Origin: JARBUG01 sp035628915
GTDB taxonomy: Bacteria > Bacillota > Sulfobacillia > Symbiobacteriales > Symbiobacteriaceae
Reading direction: 5' to 3'
Length of the DNA stretch: 64,000 nt
Assembly: GCA_035628915.1 (NCBI GenBank)
Contig: DASPIW010000024.1
Coordinates: forward strand, 169,536 to 233,535
Both the position numbers and the translations under genes were made by a program. Shown one piece after another: positions 16,052 through 23,370 of the stretch. A model generated the notes under the pieces. The model was not told where the DNA came from. It did not search any database and saw only the letters and a list, made by a program, of their open reading frames with translations. How positions within the stretch are numbered: the stretch's first letter is position 1; the number at the start of each line of letters is the position of its first letter.

Positions 16052-16212
16052 CTCTTTCCGCTTCGTCAGGCTCGACCCGTTTCCGTCGGCCAGAGTTTAG
16101 GGACGGAAACGGCCCGACCCTTCCTTCAGCTCTTTCCGCTTCGTCAGGCTCGACCCGTTTCCGTCGGCCAGAGTTTAGGGACGGAAACGGCCCGACCCTT
16201 CCTTCAGCTCAC
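16052..16212 (-). repeat. dispersed palindromic repeat, two tandem copies (ilvC-ilvE gap)
   Basis: Two units with a period of 78 bp, starting CCGCTTCGTCAGGCTCG at 16059 and 16137. Their inner arms CCGTTTCCGTC and GACGGAAACGG pair perfectly. The two copies are almost identical to each other but differ slightly from those at 14.2 kb, so each locus was duplicated or homogenised on its own. Confidence 0.9.
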
Positions 16213-16256
16213 TCTATTCGGCTGTCAAAGTGCCGATTCGAGCACGCCCGCAGGCG

Positions 16257-17273
16257 CTACTCGTTGCCGGAAGTGCCAACGGCCTTGGGGAGCCAGGACA
16301 TCATACCACGCAGGGTCTTGCCGACCTGCTCGATCTGGTGTTCGGCGTTCTGACGGCGAAGAGCGGTGAACTGCGGCCGGCCGGTCTGGTTCTCCAGGAT
16401 CCATTCCTTGGCGAATTTGCCGGTCTGGATATCGGCCAGGACCGCCTTCATGCGCTCCTTGACCTCGGGGCCGACTACCCGGGGGCCGGAAACGTAGTCG
16501 CCGAACTCGGCCGTGTCGCTGACGCTGTAGCGCATCGAGGCCATGCCGCCCTCGTACATCAGGTCGACGATCAGCTTCAGCTCGTGCAGGCACTCGAAGT
16601 AGGCAATTTCGGGAGCGTAGCCGGCTTCGACCAGGGTCTCGAAACCGTACTTGACCAACTGCGTGGCGCCGCCGCACAGGACGGACTGCTCACCGAACAG
16701 GTCGGACTCGCACTCTTCCTTGAAGGTCGTCTCGATGACGCCCGCCCGGGCGCCGCCGATGCCCCTGGCCCAGGCCAGTGCGATCTGCTTGGCGTTGCCC
16801 GTGGCGTCCTGGTGGACGGCGATCAGGCAGGGAACGCCCTTGCCTTCGGTATAGGTGCGCCGCACCAGGTGGCCGGGGCCCTTGGGGGCGACCATGAACA
16901 CGTCGACATCCTTCGGGGCGACGACCTGCCCGAAGTGGACTGCGAAGCCATGGCCGAAAGCCAGCGCCTTGCCCGGCTTCAAGTACGGCTTGATCTCCGC
17001 TTCGAAGACCCCGCCCTGCTTCTCGTCGTTAATCAGGATCATAATCACATCGGCGTGCGCCGCCGCTTCGCTGACGGTCATCACTTTCAGTCCGGCCTTC
17101 TGCGCCCGCTCCCACGAAGATCTGCCCGGGCGAAGGCCCACGGTCACGTCAAGTCCGCTCTCTTTGAGGTTGAGGGCGTGGGCGTGACCCTGGCTGCCGT
17201 AACCAATTACGGCGATCTTCTTGCCTGCCAGGTACTTGAGATCCGCATCAGATTCGTAGTACATCTGCACCAT
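16257..17273 (-). CDS. ilvC: ketol-acid reductoisomerase
   Basis: A 338-residue class I enzyme that isomerises and reduces acetolactate with NADPH. The Rossmann motif is GYGSQGHAHALNL (residues about 23-35), followed by VGLRPGRSSWERA, where the Arg/Ser residues fit NADPH use. Metal-binding signatures include LFGEQSVLCGGATQLVKYGFETLVEAG and EIAYFECLHELKLIVDLMYEGG, with SDTAEFGDY. ATG at 17273 overlaps the ilvN coding end by 26 bases and follows GAGGAG, so the two are translationally coupled. Second gene of the operon. Confidence 0.96.
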   Translation of the reverse strand: MVQMYYESDADLKYLAGKKIAVIGYGSQGHAHALNLKESGLDVTVGLRPGRSSWERAQKAGLKVMTVSEAAAHADVIMILINDEKQGGVFEAEIKPYLKPGKALAFGHGFAVHFGQVVAPKDVDVFMVAPKGPGHLVRRTYTEGKGVPCLIAVHQDATGNAKQIALAWARGIGGARAGVIETTFKEECESDLFGEQSVLCGGATQLVKYGFETLVEAGYAPEIAYFECLHELKLIVDLMYEGGMASMRYSVSDTAEFGDYVSGPRVVGPEVKERMKAVLADIQTGKFAKEWILENQTGRPQFTALRRQNAEHQIEQVGKTLRGMMSWLPKAVGTSGNE

Positions 17274-17784
17274 ATTGACGCTCCTCTTCCTCTTCTCCTA
17301 TTGCTGCTCCAGCACCACGCTGCAGGGCGATCACGCCCGTCCGAACGATCTCCTGAATGCCGAACTCACGGGCCAGGCTGATGAGGGCCTCAACCTTGTC
17401 ATGGGTGCCGGTGACTTCTATGGTCAGGGCGCTCGGGCTGACGTCCAGCACGTTCGCCCTGAAGACCCCCGCCAACTGGAGAACTTGAGGCCGCCGGTCC
17501 GGATCAGCCAACACCTTGACGAGCGCAAGCTCCCGTACCACTGAATTGCCGGCTTCCAGGTCGATGACCCGAATCACCTCAATTAGTTTGGCCAACTGCC
17601 GGGAAACCTGCAGCAGCTGCGCCTCGTCGCCATCTACCACCAGCGTAATGCGAGAGATGTCCGGGTTGTCTGTCACACCCACTGCCAGACTCTCAATGTT
17701 GAAGTTTCGGCGCCGAATAAGCGCCGCCACCCTCGTCAGGACACCAGGGTGATTCTCCACGAGCACTGCAAGAATCCGTTTCAC
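17248..17784 (-). CDS. ilvN: acetolactate synthase small (regulatory) subunit
   Basis: A 178-residue regulatory subunit that binds IlvB and mediates valine feedback. The N-terminal ACT domain reads ILAVLVENHPGVLTRVAALIRRRNFNIESL, and the C-terminal domain has VSPSALTIEVTGTHDKVEALISLA. GTG at 17782-17784 has AAGGAGGT eight bases upstream; a TTG two codons earlier is too close. It is the first gene after the T-box leader. Its partner ilvB is the last gene of the operon. Confidence 0.94.
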   Translation of the reverse strand: MKRILAVLVENHPGVLTRVAALIRRRNFNIESLAVGVTDNPDISRITLVVDGDEAQLLQVSRQLAKLIEVIRVIDLEAGNSVVRELALVKVLADPDRRPQVLQLAGVFRANVLDVSPSALTIEVTGTHDKVEALISLAREFGIQEIVRTGVIALQRGAGAAIGEEEEERQYGADVLRI

Positions 17785-17821
17785 CCGCAACACCTCCTTG
17801 AGCGTAATGACATCTGCCGAT

Positions 17822-18100
17822 AAAAACGGAAATCCCTACCGCAAGGTGACTGCGCGCTTGTCACCTTGCGGTAGGGACGACTGTTGGTCGTGGTACCACC
17901 CTACTTCGCTTCCCGTCAGGGGAGCCTCATGAGGATAACGGCCTGAGGCGGCCGGCCCTGACCTACTTGCCCGGAGGCTTTCAGTCCGGCAGCTACGGGG
18001 TGAGGTTCGTCCGGCAGGAGCCGCGGCGCTTGCACTGGTTCGCCGCTCGCTTGGGGCCTCCGCTTTGCCGTTCTACTGGTCCCGTCATCGCTATTGGAAG
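17822..18100 (-). ncRNA. T-box leader RNA, probably leucine-specific
   Basis: On the minus strand the conserved T-box AGGGTGGTACCACG occurs (plus 17889-17902), followed by an 18-bp terminator stem (17833-17850 with 17860-17877) and CCGTTTTTA. Upstream is a long stem I region; the sequence GAACCTCA (plus 18001-18008) has the expected GAA-codon-A layout of a specifier loop, giving CUC (Leu) at 18002-18004. Uncharged tRNA-Leu would stabilise the antiterminator. The T-box is firm; the specifier reading is moderate. Confidence 0.88.
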
Positions 18101-18174
18101 GCATAGTTATATGAGCCTGATTCCTACACATCCGGAGATTTTCGGGGTGTTAGTTTAGGTATATTGATGTGCAG

Positions 18175-18202
18175 TTTATAGCATACGATGGGGGCACGTC
18201 AA
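18175..18202 (-). promoter_or_regulatory. promoter of the ilv operon leader
   Basis: Minus-strand TTGACG (18197-18202), 16-base spacer, TATAAA (18175-18180). It lies about 75-80 bases before the stem I of the T-box. Confidence 0.65.
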
Positions 18203-18250
18203 GGGCGAATTTATCATGAAGCATATTCTGATGAGGAATATCTGATATAC

Positions 18251-18997
18251 CTATCGGTGATAGCGCGACAGGTAGGCGGCCAGCTGGAAGGTGTCCCAGT
18301 TCTGCCGCCCGCCGGTCAGATGGCGCTGCAGCCCGTCCGCAAGATGTGGTTCGCCGACCACCTGCGCGCCGCTTTCCGCGCGGTGGAAAATCGCGTTCAT
18401 GTTGGTGAGTGCCACCACGGGCACAATAGGGATCTCCTCGGACCCAAGGACTTCCCGCAAGGCCTCGGCGGCAGTCCAGGCTTCTGCAGCCGGGGAGGGA
18501 ATGGTGCGGACCCGCTCGCCGCGCTCCACGGTCCACACGTGGCCGCGGGGCGTCAGCTCGCCGGTTTCGGCGCACGGCTGCACGACTGCCACGCCGCCGG
18601 GACCGATGACGGCGGCCCACACGTTGACAGGCTCCAGCCACGACGGCTCCAGCATCAGGTCGCCGAGGACGTACCAGTGCTGCGGCAGGCGCTCCGCCAA
18701 TCCCCGGATGAGCCGCTGCTCAGCGTTCTCGCGCTCACGGAACCGGCTGCTCTCCAACAGCTTGACCATGCCCAGCACAACCAGGCCTGTGGCGGCGGCT
18801 GCCGCCGCCAGGCGTCCCAGGCCCGTGTAATAGATCATCAGCGCGACGCAGGCGGTGGCGCCGGCTGCAGCGACCATAGCAATACCAGCGGCCCTGCGTG
18901 CATGGTCGCTGGTCCTGCGGGTGGTAGTGAGCAATTGAGCCAGCACTACCACCTCCGTTGCAGAGTATTTACTACCTGCAACGTCAAAACTTATCAT
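18251..18997 (-). CDS. NERD-like membrane protein
   Basis: Up to 248 residues. Two hydrophobic segments (about residues 38-56 and 62-80) precede a soluble domain whose pattern ENAEQRLIRGLAERL, HWYVLGDLML, then VNVWAAVIGPGGVAVVQP resembles the NERD nuclease-related fold, though the conserved acidic residue and Lys of active NERD nucleases are not obvious. ATG 18995-18997 has no good ribosome binding site; a GTG near 18943 with GGAGG five bases upstream is a strong alternative. It is on the same strand as pheA and the ilv operon but has its own upstream palindrome (18957-18982). Function unknown. Confidence 0.6.
   Translation of the reverse strand: MISFDVAGSKYSATEVVVLAQLLTTTRRTSDHARRAAGIAMVAAAGATACVALMIYYTGLGRLAAAAAATGLVVLGMVKLLESSRFRERENAEQRLIRGLAERLPQHWYVLGDLMLEPSWLEPVNVWAAVIGPGGVAVVQPCAETGELTPRGHVWTVERGERVRTIPSPAAEAWTAAEALREVLGSEEIPIVPVVALTNMNAIFHRAESGAQVVGEPHLADGLQRHLTGGRQNWDTFQLAAYLSRYHR
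18957..18982. promoter_or_regulatory. 26-bp inverted repeat near the NERD-like gene start
   Basis: Arms GTTGCAG and CTGCAAC enclose 12 bases with AGTA...TACT symmetry. If the true start is the downstream GTG, this is an operator-like site in the upstream region. Basis is symmetry only. Confidence 0.4.
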
Positions 18998-19038
18998 ATT
19001 GTTCGATACATATCTTTCCGGTTTGTTGCGCCCCCGCG

Positions 19039-19857
19039 TTACAGGTCCCGCGGGAAGGAACCCAGGACCTTGCAGAACGCCGTGTGCTCCCGCAGTTCGG
19101 CCAGGGCTTCCGCCACTGCGGGTTCGGCCTGATCGCCTTCGAAGTCGAGGTAGAACACGTACTCCCACGGGCGGCTGCGCGACGGCCGGGACTCCAACTT
19201 CAGCAGATTGATGTTGCGCCGGGCCAGGGCGCCCAGGGCCCGGTACAGCGCCCCGGGCTGGTGTGCGGTGCCCAGGACGAGCATGGTCTTGGCGGGCGCT
19301 GCGGGACGGTGCCCGGGCTGCCGGCTCAGTACCACAAACCTGGTCACATTCTCCTTGATGGTCTGGATTGACCGGGCCAGGACCGTCAGGCCGTAACGCT
19401 CGGCTGCCCCGGCACCGGCCACGGCCGCCACCCCGCGCAGTCCCTGCTCACGGATCATCTTGGCGCTGCCCGCCGTGTCGTACGTGGCCACAATCTCCAC
19501 GCCCAGCTGGCGCAGATAGGCATCCGTCTGTGCCAGCGCCTGCGGGTGGGAGATAATGCGGTGAATCTCCCCCAGTTCCTGCCCCGGCAGCGCCATGAGG
19601 CAGTGATCGACGGGGTGGCAGACCTCTCCCACCAGATTCAGGTCGTGGCTGCGCAACAAGTCGTACACGTCGTTGATGCTGCCGGCCTGCGAGTTCTCCA
19701 CCGGCACTACGCCGAAATCGGCCTGTCCCGAGTCCACGGCTGCGAACGTATCCGCAAAGCTCTTACAGGGCAGTGATTCCACCGCCCGGCCGAAATGACG
19801 CCAAATCGCCTCTTCGCCATAGGCGCCATGTTCACCCTGAAACGCTACCACCGTCAT
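19039..19857 (-). CDS. pheA: prephenate dehydratase
   Basis: A 272-residue monofunctional prephenate dehydratase making phenylpyruvate for phenylalanine synthesis. It begins VVAFQGEHGAYGEEA, contains VPVENSQAGSINDVYDLL, the catalytic region YDTAGSAKMI and ENVTRFVVL (the TRF motif), and a C-terminal ACT domain with GALYRALGALARRNINLLKLESRPSR (the ESRP phenylalanine-binding motif). So feedback inhibition by phenylalanine is expected. ATG at 19857 has AAAGGGGGC upstream. The gene is followed leftward by the NERD-like gene. Confidence 0.95.
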   Translation of the reverse strand: MTVVAFQGEHGAYGEEAIWRHFGRAVESLPCKSFADTFAAVDSGQADFGVVPVENSQAGSINDVYDLLRSHDLNLVGEVCHPVDHCLMALPGQELGEIHRIISHPQALAQTDAYLRQLGVEIVATYDTAGSAKMIREQGLRGVAAVAGAGAAERYGLTVLARSIQTIKENVTRFVVLSRQPGHRPAAPAKTMLVLGTAHQPGALYRALGALARRNINLLKLESRPSRSRPWEYVFYLDFEGDQAEPAVAEALAELREHTAFCKVLGSFPRDL

Positions 19858-20087
19858 CGCGGGCGCCCCCTTTGAATGCGGGTATTGCGGATGATTCTAT
19901 CATGAGCCCTTCGATTGATCCACAAGTTCGGAAGAAATCTTGTGTAAGGTGTATGGCATGCCCTTCTTTTGCCTAGCATATAGGCATAAGTAAACGGTAC
20001 ACGGAGACAATATGGAGGGCGGCAGAGTGGGTAGCGTTTCCTGATTCGGTCATCTCGAATAATTTACCCCTTTTTCTGCCAATCCAT

Positions 20088-20116
20088 TTGACAATATTTG
20101 GGTTTTATGGGATAAT
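20088..20116 (+). promoter_or_regulatory. sigma-A-type promoter of the MarR gene
   Basis: TTGACA (20088-20093), 17-base spacer, GATAAT (20111-20116). It is followed by a G/C palindrome (GGAGGGCTGGCCCCCTCCC) before the gene, which could be an operator or RNA hairpin. Confidence 0.8.
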
Positions 20117-20197
20117 TCCAGTAAGACTTGGAGGGCTGGCCCCCTCCCTTCAAAGGGCCGAGCCCGTTCCAAACAGGTGAAAGGAAGGTGACCATGC

Positions 20198-20698
20198 TTG
20201 GAACAGCAGGCACAAATGAATCAGGTTGATAAGTTCACTCCCGAAAACGTCCTGCCAATGCTACAGACCATCGCCGACCTGGTGGAAAAGCGGTGCCATA
20301 GGTTCCTCAACCGTAAGTACGGTCTCACAATGCCCCAGTACCAGCTGCTGCTGGCAGCGGTATACGGGGACGCCACGACGCTGGGGAGTCTGGCGGACGA
20401 GCTCAACTGCTCCAGGGGGAATCTCACGGGGGTGGCGGACCGGCTTGAGCGCGACGGGTGGCTCGTGCGCGAGCGCAGCACCGAAGACCGGCGCGTTGTC
20501 AACATCCGCCTGACGGACAAGGGCGCAAAGGTTTGGGAGATCAAGAAGGAGCTGGCGAAGGAAATGGCGGAGATCGCCAAAATCTGGTCGCCGGACGAGC
20601 GGGCCATCATGCTTCGGGCTATGGAACGCCTCTACCGCGAACTGAAGTCCGAAGCCGGCGCCCGCAGCGGTGAGGAGCCGAAGTCGGAGGCCATTTAA
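20198..20698 (+). CDS. MarR-family transcriptional regulator
   Basis: A 166-residue winged-helix regulator. The DNA-binding part is TTLGSLADELNCSRGNLTGVADRLERDGWL, followed by the wing VRERSTEDRRVVNIRLTDKG. TTG at 20198 is preceded by AAAGGAAGGTG with correct spacing; ATG at 20216 is an alternative. An ATG at 20194 in another frame opens a 12-codon frame overlapping the start. Targets are unknown; the convergent flippase gene is not a likely direct target, so autoregulation through the 20.1-kb promoter is the first guess. Confidence 0.88.
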   Translation: MEQQAQMNQVDKFTPENVLPMLQTIADLVEKRCHRFLNRKYGLTMPQYQLLLAAVYGDATTLGSLADELNCSRGNLTGVADRLERDGWLVRERSTEDRRVVNIRLTDKGAKVWEIKKELAKEMAEIAKIWSPDERAIMLRAMERLYRELKSEAGARSGEEPKSEAI

Positions 20699-20742
20699 AA
20701 AAAGGCCGCCGGTTCGCCGCCAAAGAACTTTGCAGAAGGGGG

Positions 20743-20775
20743 AACCACCCGGTTGACAAACCGGGTGGTTTTTGC
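20743..20775 (+). terminator. terminator after the MarR gene
   Basis: A ten-bp stem (AACCACCCGG 20743-20752 with CCGGGTGGTT 20761-20770) and a T-run TTTT. It may also act leftward on the convergent gene, since the left side has an A-rich context only distantly. Confidence 0.88.
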
Positions 20776-20783
20776 GTGGCACT

Positions 20784-22364
20784 TCAGTTGAACGGCCAGA
20801 TGGTCTGCAGCAGGCGCTCGAGCCGTGCTCCCACCGGCCCGCTCAGTTCCTTGAGTTCGGCCCAGGTGACCGCCCGGGTGCCGAGCAGGATGGCCAGGTA
20901 CAGGAGGGGCGCCAGCCCCACGGCCAGGGAGACCGTCGCCCAGTTGGCCCGGGGCAAGAGCCCGGCGGCCGCCAGGCCAAACAGGGCGCCGCCCATGGCG
21001 ACTGACGCCAGGAGCGGACCCTGCAGCAGCCGGACCCAGGGGAGCCGCTCCTGAATCTCGTCTTCCAGCGTCCGGGCGTTCATCCAGCACCAGATCAGGA
21101 ACATCGTCATGCTGGCAAGGGCCACACCCTTGATGTCCACACCCCGGACGGGCGCCAGCAGGGCGTCCAGCGACAGCTTGATCACCATGGCGATGGCGAA
21201 GTTCCGCATGGGCGGGCCGGTGCGGCCCAGAGCCTGCAGCTGGGCCGTCATCAGCCAGGCGAGGGGGCCCAGATAGGCTACGGGGGCCATGTACATGAGC
21301 GGCACGGCGGCCCTCGGCTCGCCGAACAATCCTGCGATCGGAGCAGCCAGCACAGCCACTGCAAAGGCCACGGGCAGGCAGATGAGGCCCGTGGCGCGCA
21401 GGCCCAGCAACACCCGGTCCACCACCGCCTGGTGGTCCTTGCGTGCCTTGGCCCCGGCCAGAACGGGAATCATGGCGTTAGCCAGGGCGTTGGTCAGCAC
21501 GAAGGGAAACCAGGTAACCTGCACGGCAATGCCCGAGTAGTATCCGTACATGGCCGTGGCCTGATCCTGCAGGAACCCGGCCTTCAGAAAGCCCCGTTGG
21601 ATAATGCCGACGTCCATCAGGCTCAGGACGGGCATGAAGACGCTGCCGAGGGTCACGGGCCAGGCCAGTTTCAGCATCCGCCGGGCCAGGAGCGAGCGCG
21701 ATTCCAGGCCGTCGGTCAGAGGTCCGTCCTCATGACGGATGCGCTGGTAGATGTAGAACATGTATAATAGGGAAATAACAGCACCCGCCGTGATGCCCAG
21801 GGCGGCACCGGCGGCCGCCGCAGCCTTGCCGTGCCGGATTAGCGCAAAAGCCGCGAGCAGCGTCACTGCCACTTTGGTGCCTTGTTCCAGCACGCTGGCC
21901 GTGGCACTGGGCGTCATCAGCTTCCGGCCCTGCAAATAGTTCCGGTAAATCGCATCTGTCGCGAAGAGGACAACCGCAGGCGCAACGGCCACCAGCGACC
22001 AGGCTGCCCGCCGTTCCCCGAGCATCTGGGCGAGCAGGGGCGCCCCGGTCAGCAGCAGGAGCGTGGCGGCACCGCCGGCCAGCACCGAGTAGGTCAGTGC
22101 CATGGAGAGCACCTGTTCAGCCACGGCTCGGCGCCCCTTGGTCGTATACTCCGCCACCAGGTTCTGCACGGCCACCGGGACCCCGCCGGCCGCGATGTGA
22201 TAGAGCGCATAGAAGGCCGGCAGTGCCATCTGGTAGATGCCGAGCCCTTCGGCCGTCATTGCGCGGGTCAGGGGGACACGCACCAGCAGATTCGATACTT
22301 TGATGACCAGACCGGCGACGGCCAGTGCCGCAGCCCCGCGGGCCAGCGATTCCCTACGGCTCAT
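20784..22364 (-). CDS. SpoVB/MurJ-like polysaccharide flippase
   Basis: A 526-residue polytopic membrane protein of the MOP superfamily (polysaccharide / lipid-II-type flippases), with about 14 hydrophobic segments. N-terminal GLVIKVSNLLVRVPLTRAM and GLGIYQMALPAFYALYHIAAGGVPVAV, then YRNYLQGRKLMTPSATASVLEQ, are typical of the SpoVB/YtgP branch in spore-forming Firmicutes. ATG at 22362-22364 has AAGGGGGAAG upstream; a longer reading to 22511 gives a non-homologous N-terminus. Likely roles are spore cortex or cell-wall precursor translocation (inference). No sporulation genes are adjacent. Confidence 0.85.
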   Translation of the reverse strand: MSRRESLARGAAALAVAGLVIKVSNLLVRVPLTRAMTAEGLGIYQMALPAFYALYHIAAGGVPVAVQNLVAEYTTKGRRAVAEQVLSMALTYSVLAGGAATLLLLTGAPLLAQMLGERRAAWSLVAVAPAVVLFATDAIYRNYLQGRKLMTPSATASVLEQGTKVAVTLLAAFALIRHGKAAAAAGAALGITAGAVISLLYMFYIYQRIRHEDGPLTDGLESRSLLARRMLKLAWPVTLGSVFMPVLSLMDVGIIQRGFLKAGFLQDQATAMYGYYSGIAVQVTWFPFVLTNALANAMIPVLAGAKARKDHQAVVDRVLLGLRATGLICLPVAFAVAVLAAPIAGLFGEPRAAVPLMYMAPVAYLGPLAWLMTAQLQALGRTGPPMRNFAIAMVIKLSLDALLAPVRGVDIKGVALASMTMFLIWCWMNARTLEDEIQERLPWVRLLQGPLLASVAMGGALFGLAAAGLLPRANWATVSLAVGLAPLLYLAILLGTRAVTWAELKELSGPVGARLERLLQTIWPFN

Positions 22365-22570
22365 CGCGCAACTTCCCCCTTTCCGGGGAAAGGTATGCTT
22401 GTCAGGGTCCAGGCATGACAAGCCCTGTGTGCAGCGTCGATCAAAGTGCAGGGGGGACTCCCGTCTCCCCCCGTACCGCCCCCCCTTGCCATGTGATATG
22501 CTGTGCGCCACGTCATGGCGGACAAGCCGCCCTGCCCGTGGCCACCACCGTTTCTTCGCACAAGGTCGTC

Positions 22571-22612
22571 GTGATGCGCATCACATCGCTGCCGGGGGCA
22601 GCGTGGGACAAT
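22571..22612 (+). promoter_or_regulatory. Crp/Fnr-type operator with class II promoter geometry
   Basis: A perfect 14-bp palindrome GTGATGCGCATCAC (22571-22584) fits both the TGAT-N4-ATCA core of Fnr-type sites and TGTGA-N6-TCACA of Crp. GACAAT at 22607-22612 is a plausible -10, putting the start of transcription near 22619, 41.5 bases from the palindrome centre, the class II activation distance. Confidence 0.65.
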
Positions 22613-22637
22613 GCGGCCATAAGGAGTTGATGTTCTC

Positions 22638-22829
22638 ATGGAGATCAAGCCGAACGTGACGCTGAACCAGATCATCGAGACGTTTCCCGGCGCCCTGAAG
22701 ATCCTGACGGACCTCGGATTCGACACCTGCTGCGGCGGCTGGGAAGAGGTCGGCCCCGCTGCTGCGAAAAAGGGCATTGCGCTCGATAAAGTGATCGCCG
22801 CCCTGGAGCCGGTGGTAAAGGGAGGCTAA
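22638..22829 (+). CDS. DUF542 / ScdA-N-like small protein
   Basis: A 63-residue protein that equals the N-terminal domain of ScdA/RIC-type di-iron iron-sulfur-repair proteins. It carries the family motif DTCCGGW (Cys pair at about residues 31-32) after ALKILTDLGF, and VIAAL near the end. Stand-alone versions occur, often near redox or denitrification genes. ATG at 22638 has AAGGAG 11 bases upstream. It shares an operon with the next gene (eight-base gap) and is preceded by a Crp/Fnr-type site, suggesting control by oxygen, nitric oxide or another redox signal (inference). Confidence 0.78.
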   Translation: MEIKPNVTLNQIIETFPGALKILTDLGFDTCCGGWEEVGPAAAKKGIALDKVIAALEPVVKGG

Positions 22830-22837
22830 CGGGAGTC

Positions 22838-23257
22838 ATGTCCAACCTGTCGGTGGGCTTCATCCGGACAAGCGTCGTCTACCTTCTCATTGGCATCACC
22901 TTCGGGCTGATCATGGCCATACCGGGCGGGTACGCGTGGATGGCCGAAGTCCTCCGCGGGCAGCCGACCATCGCCCACGCTCACTCGAACCTGCTCGGCT
23001 TTACGCTCATGATGATCATGGGCGTCGCCTACCACATTTTTCCCCGCTTCTCCGGCAATCCCGTCCGGCGCATGTGGATGGCCTGGGCGAATTTCTGGTT
23101 CTGCCAGGCGGGCACGGCCCTCCTGGTCACCGGGTTTCTGGTCCGGGGGCTGGCGCCGTGGATCGTTCCTACCGGTGCCACGCTGCAGGTCATCGGCCTC
23201 GCGTTTTTTGCGATCAACATGTTCGATGTGGTCCGACCCGTACAGAAACTCAAGTGA
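22838..23257 (+). CDS. small CcoN/NorB-like haem-copper-related membrane protein
   Basis: A 139-residue protein with four hydrophobic segments. The stretch IAHAHSNLLGFTLMMIMGVAYHIFPRF matches the helix II / helix III region of cytochrome oxidase subunit I of the cbb3/NOR type, with histidines that could bind haem. It is far shorter than a full subunit I (about 450 residues or more) and lacks the copper-site histidines, so it cannot be an oxidase alone. It may be a haem-binding sensor or accessory protein. It follows the DUF542 gene by eight bases. Start ATG 22838 follows GGGAG. Confidence 0.75.
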   Translation: MSNLSVGFIRTSVVYLLIGITFGLIMAIPGGYAWMAEVLRGQPTIAHAHSNLLGFTLMMIMGVAYHIFPRFSGNPVRRMWMAWANFWFCQAGTALLVTGFLVRGLAPWIVPTGATLQVIGLAFFAINMFDVVRPVQKLK

Positions 23258-23261
23258 GCAA

Positions 23262-23302
23262 AACGGCCCTGTTGCTTGCTGAGCAGCAGGGCTGTCGATT
23301 TG
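23262..23302 (+). terminator. hairpin after the mini-CcoN gene
   Basis: GCCCTGTTGCT and AGCAGCAGGGC form an 11-bp stem with one G-T pair. The tail (TGTCGATTTGTCT) is only weakly T-rich. Confidence 0.5.
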
Positions 23303-23370
23303 TCTGGGTATGGACAGCTAGACCAGTCCGTTCTCCCGCACTGGTCTTGCATGTTCGCGCGTTTTTGCCT

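Noticed and set aside
14201..16212. Tandem palindromes that could suggest a CRISPR array
   Set aside because: Only two units per site, no spacers of even length, and no cas genes in the window.
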